Shown: one piece after another, positions 11,992-22,431 of the stretch | Position numbering within the stretch: the first letter of the stretch is position 1 | Layout of the letters: each line of letters starts with the position of its first letter | Assembly (NCBI RefSeq): GCF_027579695.1 | Contig: NC_083574.1 | Location: forward strand, 43,565,559-43,629,558 | Reading direction: 5' to 3' | DNA: 64,000 bases | Source of the DNA: Neoarius graeffei | Taxonomy: Eukaryota > Chordata > Actinopteri > Siluriformes > Ariidae | Program-made: the position numbers and the translations under genes | Notes under the pieces: generated by a model | The model's input: only the letters and a program-made list of their open reading frames with translations | Told to the model about the DNA's origin: nothing | The model's database searches: none

Positions 11992-13544
11992 CACGGGCAA
12001 TTGCTCTAAGACAACGAGGGAGCCTCTAAAAATGACGAACATCGTGTAGGATGAATTGCGCTAGGCTTATGTTATAGCCGACCTTATAACATTGCTATAT
12101 CAGATCCAGAATCATAGAAATATATGTGCTCAACCCAACTACAGTGCGAAATCATTCCGTTATAACTTTCCCCAGTTCGCCTAATGTGTGCGTGAGTTTT
12201 TCCCCCTCGTGACAGCGCGATGCAGCCCAGCCTCAGTGGACTTCAATGGCATTTGGGAGCTCTGCGCTTTTCAATATCAAAATGCAAGACGGTTATTGGA
12301 CAAATACTGTGAAAATGCCCGCCCACGGACTCCCAGCCTCGCGGTGGGAGGGACATGGCAGTTTCCGCGAGGAGGATGGTGATTGGTGAAAGTGGCCGGA
12401 TATTTTCTTTGATTGACAGCTCATTTCACAGCGGTGAATCTCAGTTCTGTCCCATGCGGATTCGCTAGTGCTGTGGTGTATTGTAAGAGATCGGCTTACA
12501 TTTCGATTTCATTCATTACATACGGTTTCTACCAGCTTTTTTAGTTTGTATATATTTTCATTGTAAATAAAGTGTAAATATAGTGTTGTCATGTTTGCTA
12601 TCTTAGTTCCAGAAATTTTGTTTATTTGAGTGACTGAACTTGAACTTGAGGGGGCTAGTCAGCTAGCAAGAAAGCTGCACACGGATGCCAAGCATTGCTG
12701 ATTTAATTTTGGCGAAGCCATTTGCCAGTCTTCCTTTCGAGGAAAAAATTAAAATTAAAGAGCAGGGTAGACCAACGCCTCAAATTGACTTGGTGAAAAA
12801 GGTAGGGAATAATACTCGTTCCTTTCAGCTCTCCTGGTACGAGAAAGTGAATTGGCTAACAGCAAGTGACCCACATCAACAACAGTAAATAGGCTACTTT
12901 AGTAATATGTCATGGATGGACCAAAAATATAGAATCTATTTAAAATGTTTATGCTGAGTATATTATATTGGAATATATATTTCTCTGGATATGAATTAAA
13001 CACTGCTACAATTTGGAAAACATTTTTAAACAAAAACACAGCCGAGAACATTTCACACTACAGGCCTGGATTAAAAGTGAAGGGTTATCAAAACCCTTGG
13101 GTTGTCAATAAAACATTTCTCAGTCAAAATAAGTAAAATATAGGGAAAGTGTCATTGAATGAAATGTGTGGCACCCAGCTCTATGTTTGGCTCCCCAAGG
13201 TCAGTGCTTGTGCCTATTCCAGAACACTCTGCTGTTACTGCTGAGGTTCCTGACAAAGAGCTGCTTTCAATAATGATCAATTTTTAAACAACATGCCACA
13301 ATTTTAAAATATAAAATGTTAAAATATACCCCTCCCCCCCCAACACCACCATCATGTATATTGGACAGTAGGCTAATGGGCCAAAAGAACCTGTTATTTC
13401 ACAGTTTGTGACCCTGCCAACAATCAGCCAGATCAGAGGCAAGAGTATGGGCAAAATTGATGTGTTTTTTCTTTTTTCTTTTAAAATCTGGAAATATCGT
13501 AACCGACCAGCCTCCCCTGTTTGAAAGACTACCGGCCGCCACTG
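11992..13544 (+). mobile_element. hAT-type element, internally deleted
   Basis: A perfect 8-bp duplication, ctcagcat, lies at 11984-11991 and 13545-13552, the TSD length of hAT elements. The ends are cacgggcaattg on the left and ccggccgccactg on the right. The reverse complement of the right end begins cagtggcgg, and the two ends share a decayed inverted repeat, including a gagggagcctc / caggggaggctg block. A short fragment of the N-terminal zinc-finger region lies at 12685-12888. The rest of the transposase is missing, so this copy cannot move itself. Confidence 0.8.
12685..12888 (+). pseudogene. hAT transposase N-terminal fragment (TTF/ZMYM-like)
   Basis: The frame has 67 codons and starts MPSIADLILAKPFASLPFEE. 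The stretch RSFQLSWYEKVNWLTASDP resembles the beginning of the TTF-type zinc-finger region of hAT transposases related to ZMYM5/ZMYM6-like genes, recalled as an F..W......WL pattern. The frame stops after DPHQQQ, before any cysteine ligands or the hAT catalytic region. The usual protein is several hundred residues longer, so this is a deletion remnant. The identification rests on this short motif and on the hAT boundaries around it. Confidence 0.6.
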
Positions 13545-13965
13545 CTCAGCATGTGTTTATAATATTTTTACAGGTGTCACCCCTGTTCACAGCTCATATC
13601 TAGAAAGCACTGGAAAAAGCATTGGTATCTGTAAACACTTCCTGTTCACTGAAAATTGGGAGTTTTATATTCGTGTTCCCACTTAAAAAAATGATGCACC
13701 ATATATTTTACAGTTATCCCACGAAATCGAGTCGTACGTGCGTGGATAGCCGAGTTGGCTATAAGCCGTGTATGATGAGATTGGGTGGAATAACTGTTTT
13801 ATTCTATCCACATTCACTAGATTTCGAGAAACAGAGCATTTTTATTTTTTACAAATTCAGTCAATAAAAACTTCATATAAAGCATCTGACAAAATAATTT
13901 CTGCTTAGAATGTAAACAAACTGGCGAAATGACAGTAACAACTGATGAAAAATGCTATAATAATA

Positions 13966-14260
13966 TCCATCCATCCATTATCTGTAGCCACTTATCCTGT
14001 TCTACAGGGTTGCAGGCAAGCTGGAGCCTATCCCAGCTGACTATGGGCGAGAGGCGGGGTACACCCTGGACAAGTCGCCAGGTTATCGCAGGGCCGACAC
14101 AGAGACAAACAACCATTCACACTCACATTCACACCTACGGTCAATTTAGAGTCACCAGTTAACCTAACCTGCATGTCTTTGGACTGTGGGGGAAACCAGA
14201 GCACCCGGAGGAAACCCACGTGGACACGGGGAGAACATGCAAACTCCGCACAGAAAGGCA
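13966..14260 (-). mobile_element. V-SINE, 5'-truncated, ggat-type tail
   Basis: It runs from tail repeat atccatccatcc to cagaaaggca and lacks the tRNA-like head. A 12-bp duplication, gctataataata, flanks it at 13954-13965 and 14261-14272. Confidence 0.93.
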
Positions 14261-14272
14261 GCTATAATAATA

Positions 14273-14645
14273 ATCTCATCTCATCTCATTATCTCTAGCC
14301 GCTTTATCCTTCTACAGGGTCACAGGCAAGCTGGAGCCTATCCCAGCTGACTACGGGCGAAAGGCGGGGTACACCCTGGACAAGTCGCCAGGTCATCACA
14401 GGGCTGACACATAGACACAGACAACCATTCACATTCACACCTACGGTCAATTTAGAGTCACCAGTTAACCTAACCTGCATGTCTTTAGACTGTGGGGGAA
14501 ACCGGAGCACCCAGAGGAAACCCACGCGGACATGGGGAGAACATGCAAACTCCACACAGAAAGGCCCTCGCCAGCCCCGGGGCTCGAACCCAGGACCTTC
14601 TTGCTGTGAGGCGACAGCGCTAACCACTACACCACCGTGCCGCCC
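14273..14645 (-). mobile_element. V-SINE, full length, gagat-type tail
   Basis: It abuts the right duplication of the preceding SINE and carries the other tail type (atctcatctcatctcatt). The head is complete (gctaaccactacaccaccgt) and ends in gccgcccc. Adjacent insertion at an A/T-rich duplication explains the tandem arrangement. Confidence 0.92.
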
Positions 14646-15077
14646 CTGGGGGTATTTTCAAATATAATTTTTATTTCACCCTGGGTTGGTTCAGCAACAT
14701 GCACCGCCATTTTGTTTTTCTCTACTCACAGTATATGAGCTGATAGCCTCATAGTAGAGTAGCCAATCAGAGCACGCGATTGCTCATATCCAGTGAATAT
14801 GGACAGAATAAAGTGAGATAGCCCAAGAGTAACTGCATGTTGTGTTAAACTTTCTCACAAACAACCAAGTTTCTTGAAGGCAGAAGGACTGAAATTATTC
14901 ACATGGTGACGTTACCTGTTCTTCGATATAAAGTTTTGAAAACTGCAGGCTGAATTCCTGAAATGAACTATTTTTCTTTTGCATAAACCACAATCACAAG
15001 TAAGATTCTGGCCTTTGAAATTGATGAGAAAGGGAGAAAATTACAGAGATTTAAAGATTGTATTTCAATTCCACTCA

Positions 15078-16097
15078 CTACGTTTACATGCACATAGAGA
15101 GAATCGAATTTCTGCCGTTGCTCGACTGAAATCGAAGTTCAAAATGCCATGTATACACCTTAATTCGGCTGAAATTGAACCGAACTTGATTTCTTGGAAT
15201 CGAGCTACACGACCTAGTTTATGCGATTTCTGCCGAGCTACTTTGTGCATGTATACCCTATCGAGCTAGTTGTCGAGCTACTTCCGGAAGTGACGAGACC
15301 ACAAGCGGGAAACACAACAGCCTCGGTCAGCATGACAACAGTAGTAGCGAGCAGCAGAAGAGGTCAGGAGGAACAAACGGAGAAGAGATAATGGCGATGT
15401 AGAGCTCTCTGAAGTGTGGGTGGAGCACAGAGGACGGCAGGACAAAGCTTCTGGTACTAATAGGCTTTTTATTCTCAGACTTTTCAGTTTAACAGCCTAC
15501 TTTTATTCTTGAGAGAAAAACAAACAAACAAACAAACACACACACGCGCGCGCGCGCGCGCTGTGTTCTAGTCCCGGGATGAGCTGTACCCTCTGCTCTC
15601 CCTCTGCCTCCTTAAATAGGGCGCGGTTACTGGGAAGACACACAAACACAGGTTAATTACCGTCAGGTGTAGTGATTCTGCCACTCACCTTCCCTGGCTC
15701 CGCCCTCCTGTCACAGACCGGCGCTTGACCACGCCCCCACTGCCACAGGCAAGCAGAAACGTGCACTTCTGGAGCAATGAGGAGACAGAGTTCATGCTCA
15801 TTCAGCTTAAGGAGTTGAATATATTAAAATTCATGGACGGGAGAAAAACGCGCAATGGAGAACACGGAACTGATAACTTTGTTTACACTCTTGAATAGCT
15901 CTTCTTCATGACGACAACCGGAAGTGTACCAACACGATGGGGCGTGTTGCGCCACCTGTGGCTCGGGTGCACAATGCACCTCACACAATAGCCCGATTTC
16001 ATTGTGTGCATGTAGGATTGGATTTCTCTGGCACCCTGCTGGGACCTTCAGCTCGATTACCGACAGCAGCTCGATTTGGATGTGCATGTAAACGTAG
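15078..16097. mobile_element. TIR element with nested solo LTR
   Basis: Perfect 18-bp inverted termini, ctacgtttacatgcacat, lie at both ends, with a 3-bp tca repeat outside each (15075-15077 and 16098-16100). The interior is GC-richer than the flanks and repeats the motif tcgagct many times. No transposase is seen. A 350-bp solo LTR at 15398-15747 is inserted in it; without the LTR the element is about 665 bp. A 3-bp TSD would suit PIF/Harbinger, but the superfamily is inferred. Confidence 0.8.
15398..15747 (-). mobile_element. Solo LTR, family A
   Basis: It is the minus-strand copy of the LTR at 62951-63263: both share cccccactgccaca / tgtggcagtggggg, the gcgcttgaccacgccc block, a taaatagg or cttaagg box and ggagcacag near the 3' end. 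It begins tgtag and ends gccaca on the plus strand. Five-base flanks ggcga and ggcaa differ at one position. A CA/CG microsatellite at 15536-15561 has grown inside it. No internal retroelement genes are present, so it is likely the product of LTR-LTR recombination. Confidence 0.88.
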
Positions 16098-16310
16098 TCA
16101 CTGAAAGATACCAACATGATGACTGTCTAAAATCATTTGCTATTTATTAATAACATTTTTCGTTAACTTAAAATTTTATATTGTTGCATTAAAGAAAGCT
16201 AGCACTCCCCTTGGCAAGGATGGAAAATGTCTGAATGATTTGCAACACAAATACAGTTAAGGCACTACCACCTACTTTTGGTATCTCTGACCATATTTGT
16301 TTTGGGCAAT

Positions 16311-16640
16311 ACAGTGGTGCAGCGGGTAGCACTGCCTCCTCATAGCTCCTGGGTCCTCAGTTTAATCCTGAGCTCAGGTTACTGCTTGTCTGGAATTTTG
16401 CCTGCACTTTCTCTCTGTTCTTGTAGCTTTCCTCTGGGTTCACTGTTTTCTTTCATTTTCCAAAACATACAGGTAAGTGGATTGGTGATACTCTAAAATG
16501 AATGTCGGCATGAATTAGAAAAAGCTAGAGAGAGAGAATGCGTACGTACGTACGTGTGTATGTGTGTGTGTATGTGTGTGTTTCACACAGTGCATGGTGC
16601 CCTGTGATTGACTGACGTCTCCCACCTTGTGCAAAGTAGA
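16311..16640 (+). repeat. Old V-SINE/L2-type repeat
   Basis: It shows a worn head (acagtggtgcagcgggtagc) and central block (tttcctctgggttc). After a gt-rich insertion comes the tail start gtgccctgtgattgactgac. It is a more diverged SINE family than the V-SINEs with clear TSDs. A gtac/gtgt simple repeat lies at 16541-16583. Confidence 0.65.
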
Positions 16641-16959
16641 ATTGGTTTTGGGTCCATATCCTCAGGATAAAGTAGATACTGCATGGAATGAATGCATCAG
16701 TAAAATGTAATAATATATAGCATAAAACAATGATCAAATATATAATATAATAAATATAAAACCCCAATAATCTTATAAATAAAAAAAACAATAATCTTTA
16801 TACTTATTCATAGCCTAAATGTATTTCTACAGCCTGTTTTTAAACTGTCACCTTTCTGAGCTTTGCTGAAAGCCTAATATTATGCAGAAAATATTATTTT
16901 CCATATTGTTTTGGTGAAGTCTATTTACATTTCTTATGTATGTTATCAACAAAAAATAA

Positions 16960-16961
<2 letters not shown>
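16641..16961. other. Unannotated AT-rich stretch
   Basis: Nothing is recognised beyond A/T-rich tracts that lead into the TA microsatellite. Confidence 0.5.

Positions 16962-17017
<56 letters not shown>
16962..17017. repeat. (TA)n microsatellite
   Basis: About 28 uninterrupted ta units. Confidence 0.95.
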
Positions 17018-17018
<1 letters not shown>

Positions 17019-18369
17019 GTCTTTGGCAAAATTCAACCACACTGACATCTGAAAGATTTCCTTTATGGCCACACAAAACAGCTGCTGTAATGCCTTGCAT
17101 CAATACACTTACACATATAACACCTGCCACATAGTTCCCCCTGGAGCAATGCTAAACTAAGAGCCTTGCTCAAGTGCATGACTAGGAGCAAACCATTTGG
17201 GTCATAAAAGCTGTAGATACTGAAATAATGTTCAGGAATGAAACTCAGTTCATCACGACTTCTATTTATTCAGATGATGCACCTTCAATACTAAAGTACT
17301 GCAGATACAGTTGTAATGTAATGGAATATTTCTTTGGCAATAGCCTGCAGCCAGTGAGGCCTCAGACTCAGATTAAAACAAGAGAGAAAACCCAGTCTGT
17401 CACAAGCCCAATGTCTGGATGTCTATCTGGCTAAAAATCTGTTCATGGTTTAAAACAATGAAATAATTTCCACTCGTCACTCTGTTGCAGTACAATTCGA
17501 GTGACATACCATGAAGCATTTGTTCAATCTCCATAGAGCTTGGATGGCTCCAGACATGCACACACCCTTATGACTGCAATGCCAAGCATCCTTCACTCCC
17601 AAGTGCTAAAAATGATGCTCCATGCATGACTAACCTACATAACATTTTTTTTGTTTAAATTTCAAATTGCTCTATCTTAATATATATAAATCTGATTTAT
17701 TATTTATTTGATTCATAGAAAGTTAGATATCATCACCTAGACAACAATAATATCAAATGGAAAGAAACCTTTAATCTCCTGTGTCTCAGGTATTTTCTTG
17801 AGCTTAAGGACTCACACACATCTTGGTTTCATTAAAGACCACAACAAAATGTTCCACTCCCAAGATAATAATTATGTGTCAAGTTCATTCAAGTATACCC
17901 CAGAGGAAAATTTCTTTGGTTAAAGGTTCCTCGTTGATCTCAGGTGAGTTAAGGGAGATTCTGTTTCATTTATCAACTTTGTCACAAGTGCTCCTAAGGA
18001 TGCCTCTCCTAATTCCTTCCAAGAAACTGAATGAGACCAAAAAAAAAGAGACATGGTTTTTATGAGATTAAAGAAGTCAAACAGGGAGGAAGGCTACACT
18101 TTATATGAGCAAGATTTGAACACATGCTCTTTTCATTACAAAGAGAAATGCTTTGAAATCCCTTCTCCAATAAATTCAATGATCGATCAAACTTTATTCT
18201 TGCCATATTAGGATAACATTACTGGATTCAAATTTGCTCAAATAAAAACAACTAGTAATTCTGGATACTATGTAGACTTGAGTATTTAGCATACTAAAAT
18301 ACTTTCCACCCATATTACTAGATTTATAACAAAAATTAATGGTTGAAAAATAGAATAAAATAGAAAATA
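17018..18369. other. Unannotated stretch
   Basis: No gene, RNA or repeat family is recognised. Confidence 0.5.
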
Positions 18370-18688
18370 TATGAAAAAATGTGTACAAATGCTCGCATAT
18401 GAAAAGTACACTAGTGTACTCAAACTAGCACATCAAAAACACACTAGTGGACTTCAATTTGAGTGTACTAACAAATACATGTTAAAAGTACACTAGTGTA
18501 CTTTTATCCAAATACCTAAACTACCATATCAAAAACACACTATTGTATCTCACTTTAAGTATACTCACAACTCTATCTATACTCACACGATCATGTACAC
18601 TAGTTTACCACAAAAATAGTGAAACTAGCATAAAAATTTACGTAAAGTATACGTACAAATGTTAGCACACACACACACACACACAATA

Positions 18689-18764
<76 letters not shown>

Positions 18765-19070
18765 CACACACATGCACACACTCCAAGTATACTTACAAAT
18801 TCTAGCATGTAATAAGTACACTAGTTTACTTAACTACAAAGACTTCAACCAGCATGGCAAAAACACAGTTCTATTCAAGTATACTTTCACAAACACTAGC
18901 ATGTAAAAGATCATTAGTCTACTTTTCTTCAAGCACTTTTTATATACTTATAAGTATTAGCTTGTAAATATAAAATACACATTAGTGTACTTGAGATATT
19001 CTAAAGTAGATATTTATTTGCATATTTAAAGATAAGTACACTAAGTGCCTAGTAAACTTTTAGATTGCTT
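18370..19070. repeat. Degenerate minisatellite with agtacactagtgtact core
   Basis: The palindromic core agtacactagtgtact and neighbours such as aagtatacttacaaa, ctagcatgtaa and catcaaaaacacactagt recur at roughly 85-115-base spacing. The copies are worn. CA (18667-18684) and TA (18691-18762) microsatellites split the array. Confidence 0.7.
18691..18762. repeat. (TA)n microsatellite
   Basis: About 35 ta units inside the degenerate minisatellite. Confidence 0.95.
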
Positions 19071-19121
19071 GTAGATATAATAATGGAGATGTGACAGATT
19101 TGAGTATGTTGACTACTCAGG

Positions 19122-19194
19122 ACAATGTTAAATTATTTACAAACCCAATTCCAACTTCTTTTTGGAATTGGGTTTGTAAATAATTTAACATTGT
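19122..19194. repeat. Perfect 33-bp palindrome at a Tc1 end
   Basis: The left arm (19122-19154) and right arm (19162-19194) are exact reverse complements around a 7-base loop, cttcttt. Each arm holds acaaacccaattccaa, the terminus of the adjacent Tc1, plus about 17 bases of flank. Confidence 0.97.
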
Positions 19195-19461
19195 AGCAAG
19201 CCCTATATTTCAGTGAAAATAGTACAAAGACAACATATCAAATGTTGAAACTGAGAAAGTTTGTTGTCTTTTGAAAAATATATGCTCATTTTGAATTTGA
19301 TGTCAGTAACACGCTTCAAAAAAGTTGGGACAGGGGCAACAAAAGACTGAAAAAATTGTGTAATGCTAAAAAAAACTAATTTGGTTAATTGGCAACAGGT
19401 CAGTAACATGATTGGGTATAAAAAGAGCATCCTAGAGAGGTGGAGTCTTTCAGAAGTAAAG

Positions 19462-20086
19462 ATGGGGATGGGTTCACCGCTCTGTGAAAGACTGCGTCGG
19501 CAAACAGTGCAACAATTTAAGAATAATTTTCCTTAATATAAAACTGCAAAGAATTTTGGGATCACAGCATCGATGGTGCATAATATCATTAAAAGATTCA
19601 GAGAATCTGGAGAAATCTCTGTATGCAAGAGACAAGGCTGAAAACTGACATTGGATGCCTGTGATCTTCAGGCCCTCAGGAGACACTGCATTAAAAGCAG
19701 ACACGTGTCTGTAGTGGAAATCACTGTATGGGCTCAGGAACACTTCAGAAAACCATTGTCTGTGAAAACAGTTCATTACTGCATCCACAAATGCAAGTTA
19801 AAACCAGATATAAACAATATCCAGAAACACTGCCACCTTCTCTGGGCCCAAGTTCTTTTACACTGGACTGAGGCGAAATGGAAAATTGTCCCAAGGTCTG
19901 ATGAATCAAAAGTAGAAATTCTTTTCAGAAATTATGGACACCACGTCCTCCAGGCTAAAGAGGAGAGGGACCATCCAGCTTGTCATCAGTGCACAGTTCA
20001 AAAGCCAGCATCTGTGATGGTATGAGGATGCATTAGTGCACATGACATGGGTAGCTTGTACATCTGGGAAGGCATCATTAATGCTG

Positions 20087-20168
<82 letters not shown>

Positions 20169-20524
20169 TTCAGAGCAATATGCTGACATCCAGACAAAAT
20201 CTTTTTCAGGGAAAGCCTTGTTTATTTCAGCAAGACAATGCCAAACCACATTCTGCACGTAGTACAACTGCATGGCTCTGTAGTAAAAGAGTCTGGGTGC
20301 TAAACTGGCCTGCCTGCAGTCCAGGCCTGTCTCCCATTTAAAACATTTTGTGCATTATGAAGCACAAAATATGACAAAGGAGACCCCAAATTGTTGAGGA
20401 ACTAAAATTGCATATCAGGCAAGAATGGGACAACATTTCTCTTTCAAAACTACAGCAGTTGGTCTCCTCAGTTCCCAAACATTTACAGAGTGTTGTTAAA
20501 AGTAGAGGTGATGCATGTTGTTAA
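19462..20524 (+). pseudogene. Tc1 transposase pseudogene
   Basis: The pieces are in order: MGMGSPLCERLRRQTVQQF at the start, SMVHNIIKRFRESGEISV (DNA-binding helix-turn-helix), the longest surviving frame from 19651 (LQALRRHCIKSRHVSVVEI), SDESKVEILF around the first catalytic aspartate, GCISAHDMGSLYIWEG, and QQDNAKPHSARSTTAWL with the second aspartate. Several stops interrupt it. A run of ta units at 20092-20152 replaces the few codons after AEFY and would read as alternating Tyr-Ile. The glutamate region (NPIENIW in relatives) is degraded near 20335. Confidence 0.88.
20092..20168. repeat. (TA)n(GT)n microsatellite inside transposase
   Basis: About 30 ta units followed by about 8 gt units, located where related copies at 30265 and 54057 have ordinary coding sequence. 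Confidence 0.95.
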
Positions 20525-20746
20525 CATGCCCCTGTTCCAACTTTTCTGAAATGTGTTGTTGACATCAAATTCAAAATGAGCATATATTTTTCAAAAAACA
20601 ACAAAATTTCTCAGTTTCAACACTTGATATGTTGTCTTTATACTATTTTCAGTGAAATATAGGATTTCCATGATTTGCAAATTATCACATTCTGATTTTA
20701 TTTACAGTTTACACATTGTCCCAACTTTTTTGGAATTGAGGTTGTA

Positions 20747-21796
20747 TAACTTTGTGTGCATATATTAATCTAGGATCTCAATATTATAGCGATTTTAATT
20801 GCCTTTTACTCAGATATTGGTTGTACTTGATTTGCTATGCAGCACTTCAGCCAACACTCAAAAAGTGAAGTTTTCTTTTTGGAAAGGAATACTAAAATCT
20901 AAATCACATACATGTAAAATGCATGTAAGGTGAGCTGCTGAAGGAAAAGTTTCCATCTGGTTTTTTTTTATCCAAACAGTACAAATGCACAAATACTCAT
21001 TTGAAGGTTCTCACATATATTTTTGATTAATCTCCTGATTTCCAAATGTATTCCCTGAGGGAAGCTTTATATAGATTTATTTAAGAGACAGAGTTCAGAG
21101 AGACCTATGTTACATAAAACACCACAGAGAAAATAAGACTGTGTGAAGACAATGTTGTAAATTATTTACTGTATCCTTCATCTGCAAATAAGAAGAATTG
21201 ACCGACTTGAGAGTAATTCACGTACTAAGGAAAGCTCAAAATAATAATAATAATGTGTTTGCAGTTAAAGTGTTGTTACAAAGAGGCTGTGGAATGGATC
21301 TCATTAAAGTAGAGAATAAGGAGACTGTCTTCAAAATGAGAATAAAGCAGGACTCAGTGGACAGAATCAGCCTGAAGCAGAGACAGGAGAGATGCCAGTC
21401 ATACAGAGACACCGCAAGGTTCCTCAGTAAAGATGAAGATGAAATTCTAACGTGGTAGTAAGAACAGCAATGTGTAAAGAATTCTGGGAAATGTCTGACA
21501 CTGAAGTGATAAAGTGTCCTGATTCAATTACTGCAAAATCAGATAATCAAATGTGGTCCTGAGATACTGAAAGTCTAATTTCATATTGTACTCATGGTCG
21601 GAAGTTCAGGAAAATTGACCATTACTTTATAACCGAATTTTAAGTTTGTTTAAAAGAAAACTTTTCTGAAAATGTTAGACTATGGATAGGAATGAATTTG
21701 TAGTTCTGTATTTTGCTGCATTATTAGCAGTATTATCATTTTTAGATGAAATCTTTCTAGAATAGAAAAAAAAGAGAGGGTGGCAGGTACCATCGG
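20747..21796. other. Unannotated stretch
   Basis: No gene or known repeat is seen. An 86-codon frame at 21198-21458 (KAQNNNNNVFAVKVLLQRG) has no recognised domain and contains an aat repeat. Confidence 0.45.
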
Positions 21797-21975
21797 GAAG
21801 CCATGGCCTAATGGTTAGAGAAGCAGCTTTGGGACCAGTTTGATTCCCTGGACCAGCAGGACTGGCTTGGCTAAAGTTCCCTTGAGCAAGGCACCTAACC
21901 TCCATCTGCTCCCCAGACTGCTCTGATTATGTTGTACGTTGCTCTGGATAAATGCCATTAATGTAATGTAACCTC
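21797..21975 (+). repeat. tRNA-derived SINE, second family
   Basis: It starts gggaagccatggcctaatgg, has an A box (tggcctaatggttagag), a B box (gtttgattccctgg), a cttgagcaaggcacctaacc block and the tail ctctggataaatgcc. It is the same family as the copy at 171-343. Confidence 0.8.
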
Positions 21976-22215
21976 CATCTCACAGCTCCAACGTTCAATT
22001 CTGAGCTTGGATTACTGTATATATGGAGCTTCACACATCCTTCTGATGTCTGTGTGGGTTTTCTCTGGGTTCTATGGGTTCCACCCACCTCCCACAAACA
22101 TGACAGTGGGTGGAATGGCAATGCTGAATTGCTCCAAGATGTAAATGAATGTGTGCATCATAGTCTAGGATGGACTGGCATCCTGTCCAGGGTGTATTCT
22201 GGCCTTGTGAAAGAT
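21976..22215 (+). repeat. Old V-SINE/L2-type repeat
   Basis: Blocks ttctgagcttggattactgt, tgtgtgggttttctctgggt and ggatggactggcatcctgtc match the worn SINE family at 16311. The head is missing. Confidence 0.65.
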
Positions 22216-22309
22216 ACAAGATGATGTTTATAAGGAAAACCAGAGGATAATTCCACTTTATTGCATTTTTTTATGGATTGAAATAGTATAATTTATTTTT
22301 CTGTGTAGT

Positions 22310-22431
22310 TTTATCCAGTGGCAAACCGTTACTCCTACAGCTGGGACTTCAGCTCAGACAAAACTAAGCCAGACACACCAAAAAAGAAACAGGGCAAAGG
22401 ATTTTGCAAGGGATTAGCGGCAGGCTGCCAG
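22310..22431 (+). other. Candidate exon or transposon coding piece
   Basis: An acceptor-like tract (tttatttttctgtgtag) ends at about 22309, and ctgccag followed by gtagct gives a possible donor at about 22431. The 122-base interval is open and reads YPVANRYSYSWDFSSDKTKP and onward with a lysine-rich segment. I do not recognise the peptide. The following 600 bases resemble fish transposon sequence, so this may equally be part of an element. Confidence 0.2.

Larger units (their letters stand above)
13553..14820. repeat. Decayed inverted-repeat element interrupted by two SINEs
   Basis: ttttattctatccacattca at about 13797-13816 and the complement of a similar block at 14791-14818 (tatccagtgaatatggacag on the plus strand) form an imperfect inverted repeat. 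The flanks read like a fish non-autonomous DNA element. Two SINEs at 13966 and 14273 separate the halves. The limits are uncertain. Confidence 0.4.
19139..20744 (+). mobile_element. Tc1 element, caaccccaattcc family
   Basis: The right end is ttttttggaattgaggttg followed by TA. The subterminal blocks (gacaacatatcaaatgttga and the complement) mirror each other. The left terminus has been rearranged into a palindrome. A transposase pseudogene lies inside, with a TA microsatellite in its coding region. It belongs to the same family as the elements at 30265 and 54057 but is clearly more diverged. Confidence 0.9.

Noticed and set aside
14304..14627. 107-codon minus-strand frame, and similar frames at 41482-41826, 51391-51780 and 58743-59111
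   Set aside because: Each is read through a V-SINE, and the same peptide strings recur at every SINE copy. They are by-products of a non-coding repeat.
15824..16117. 97-codon minus-strand frame
   Set aside because: It lies across the right terminus of the TIR element at 15078-16097 and has no recognisable domain.
16962..20152. CRISPR-like array from recurrent short units
   Set aside because: The recurrences are dinucleotide microsatellites and a worn minisatellite, not constant repeats with unique spacers, and the genome is vertebrate.
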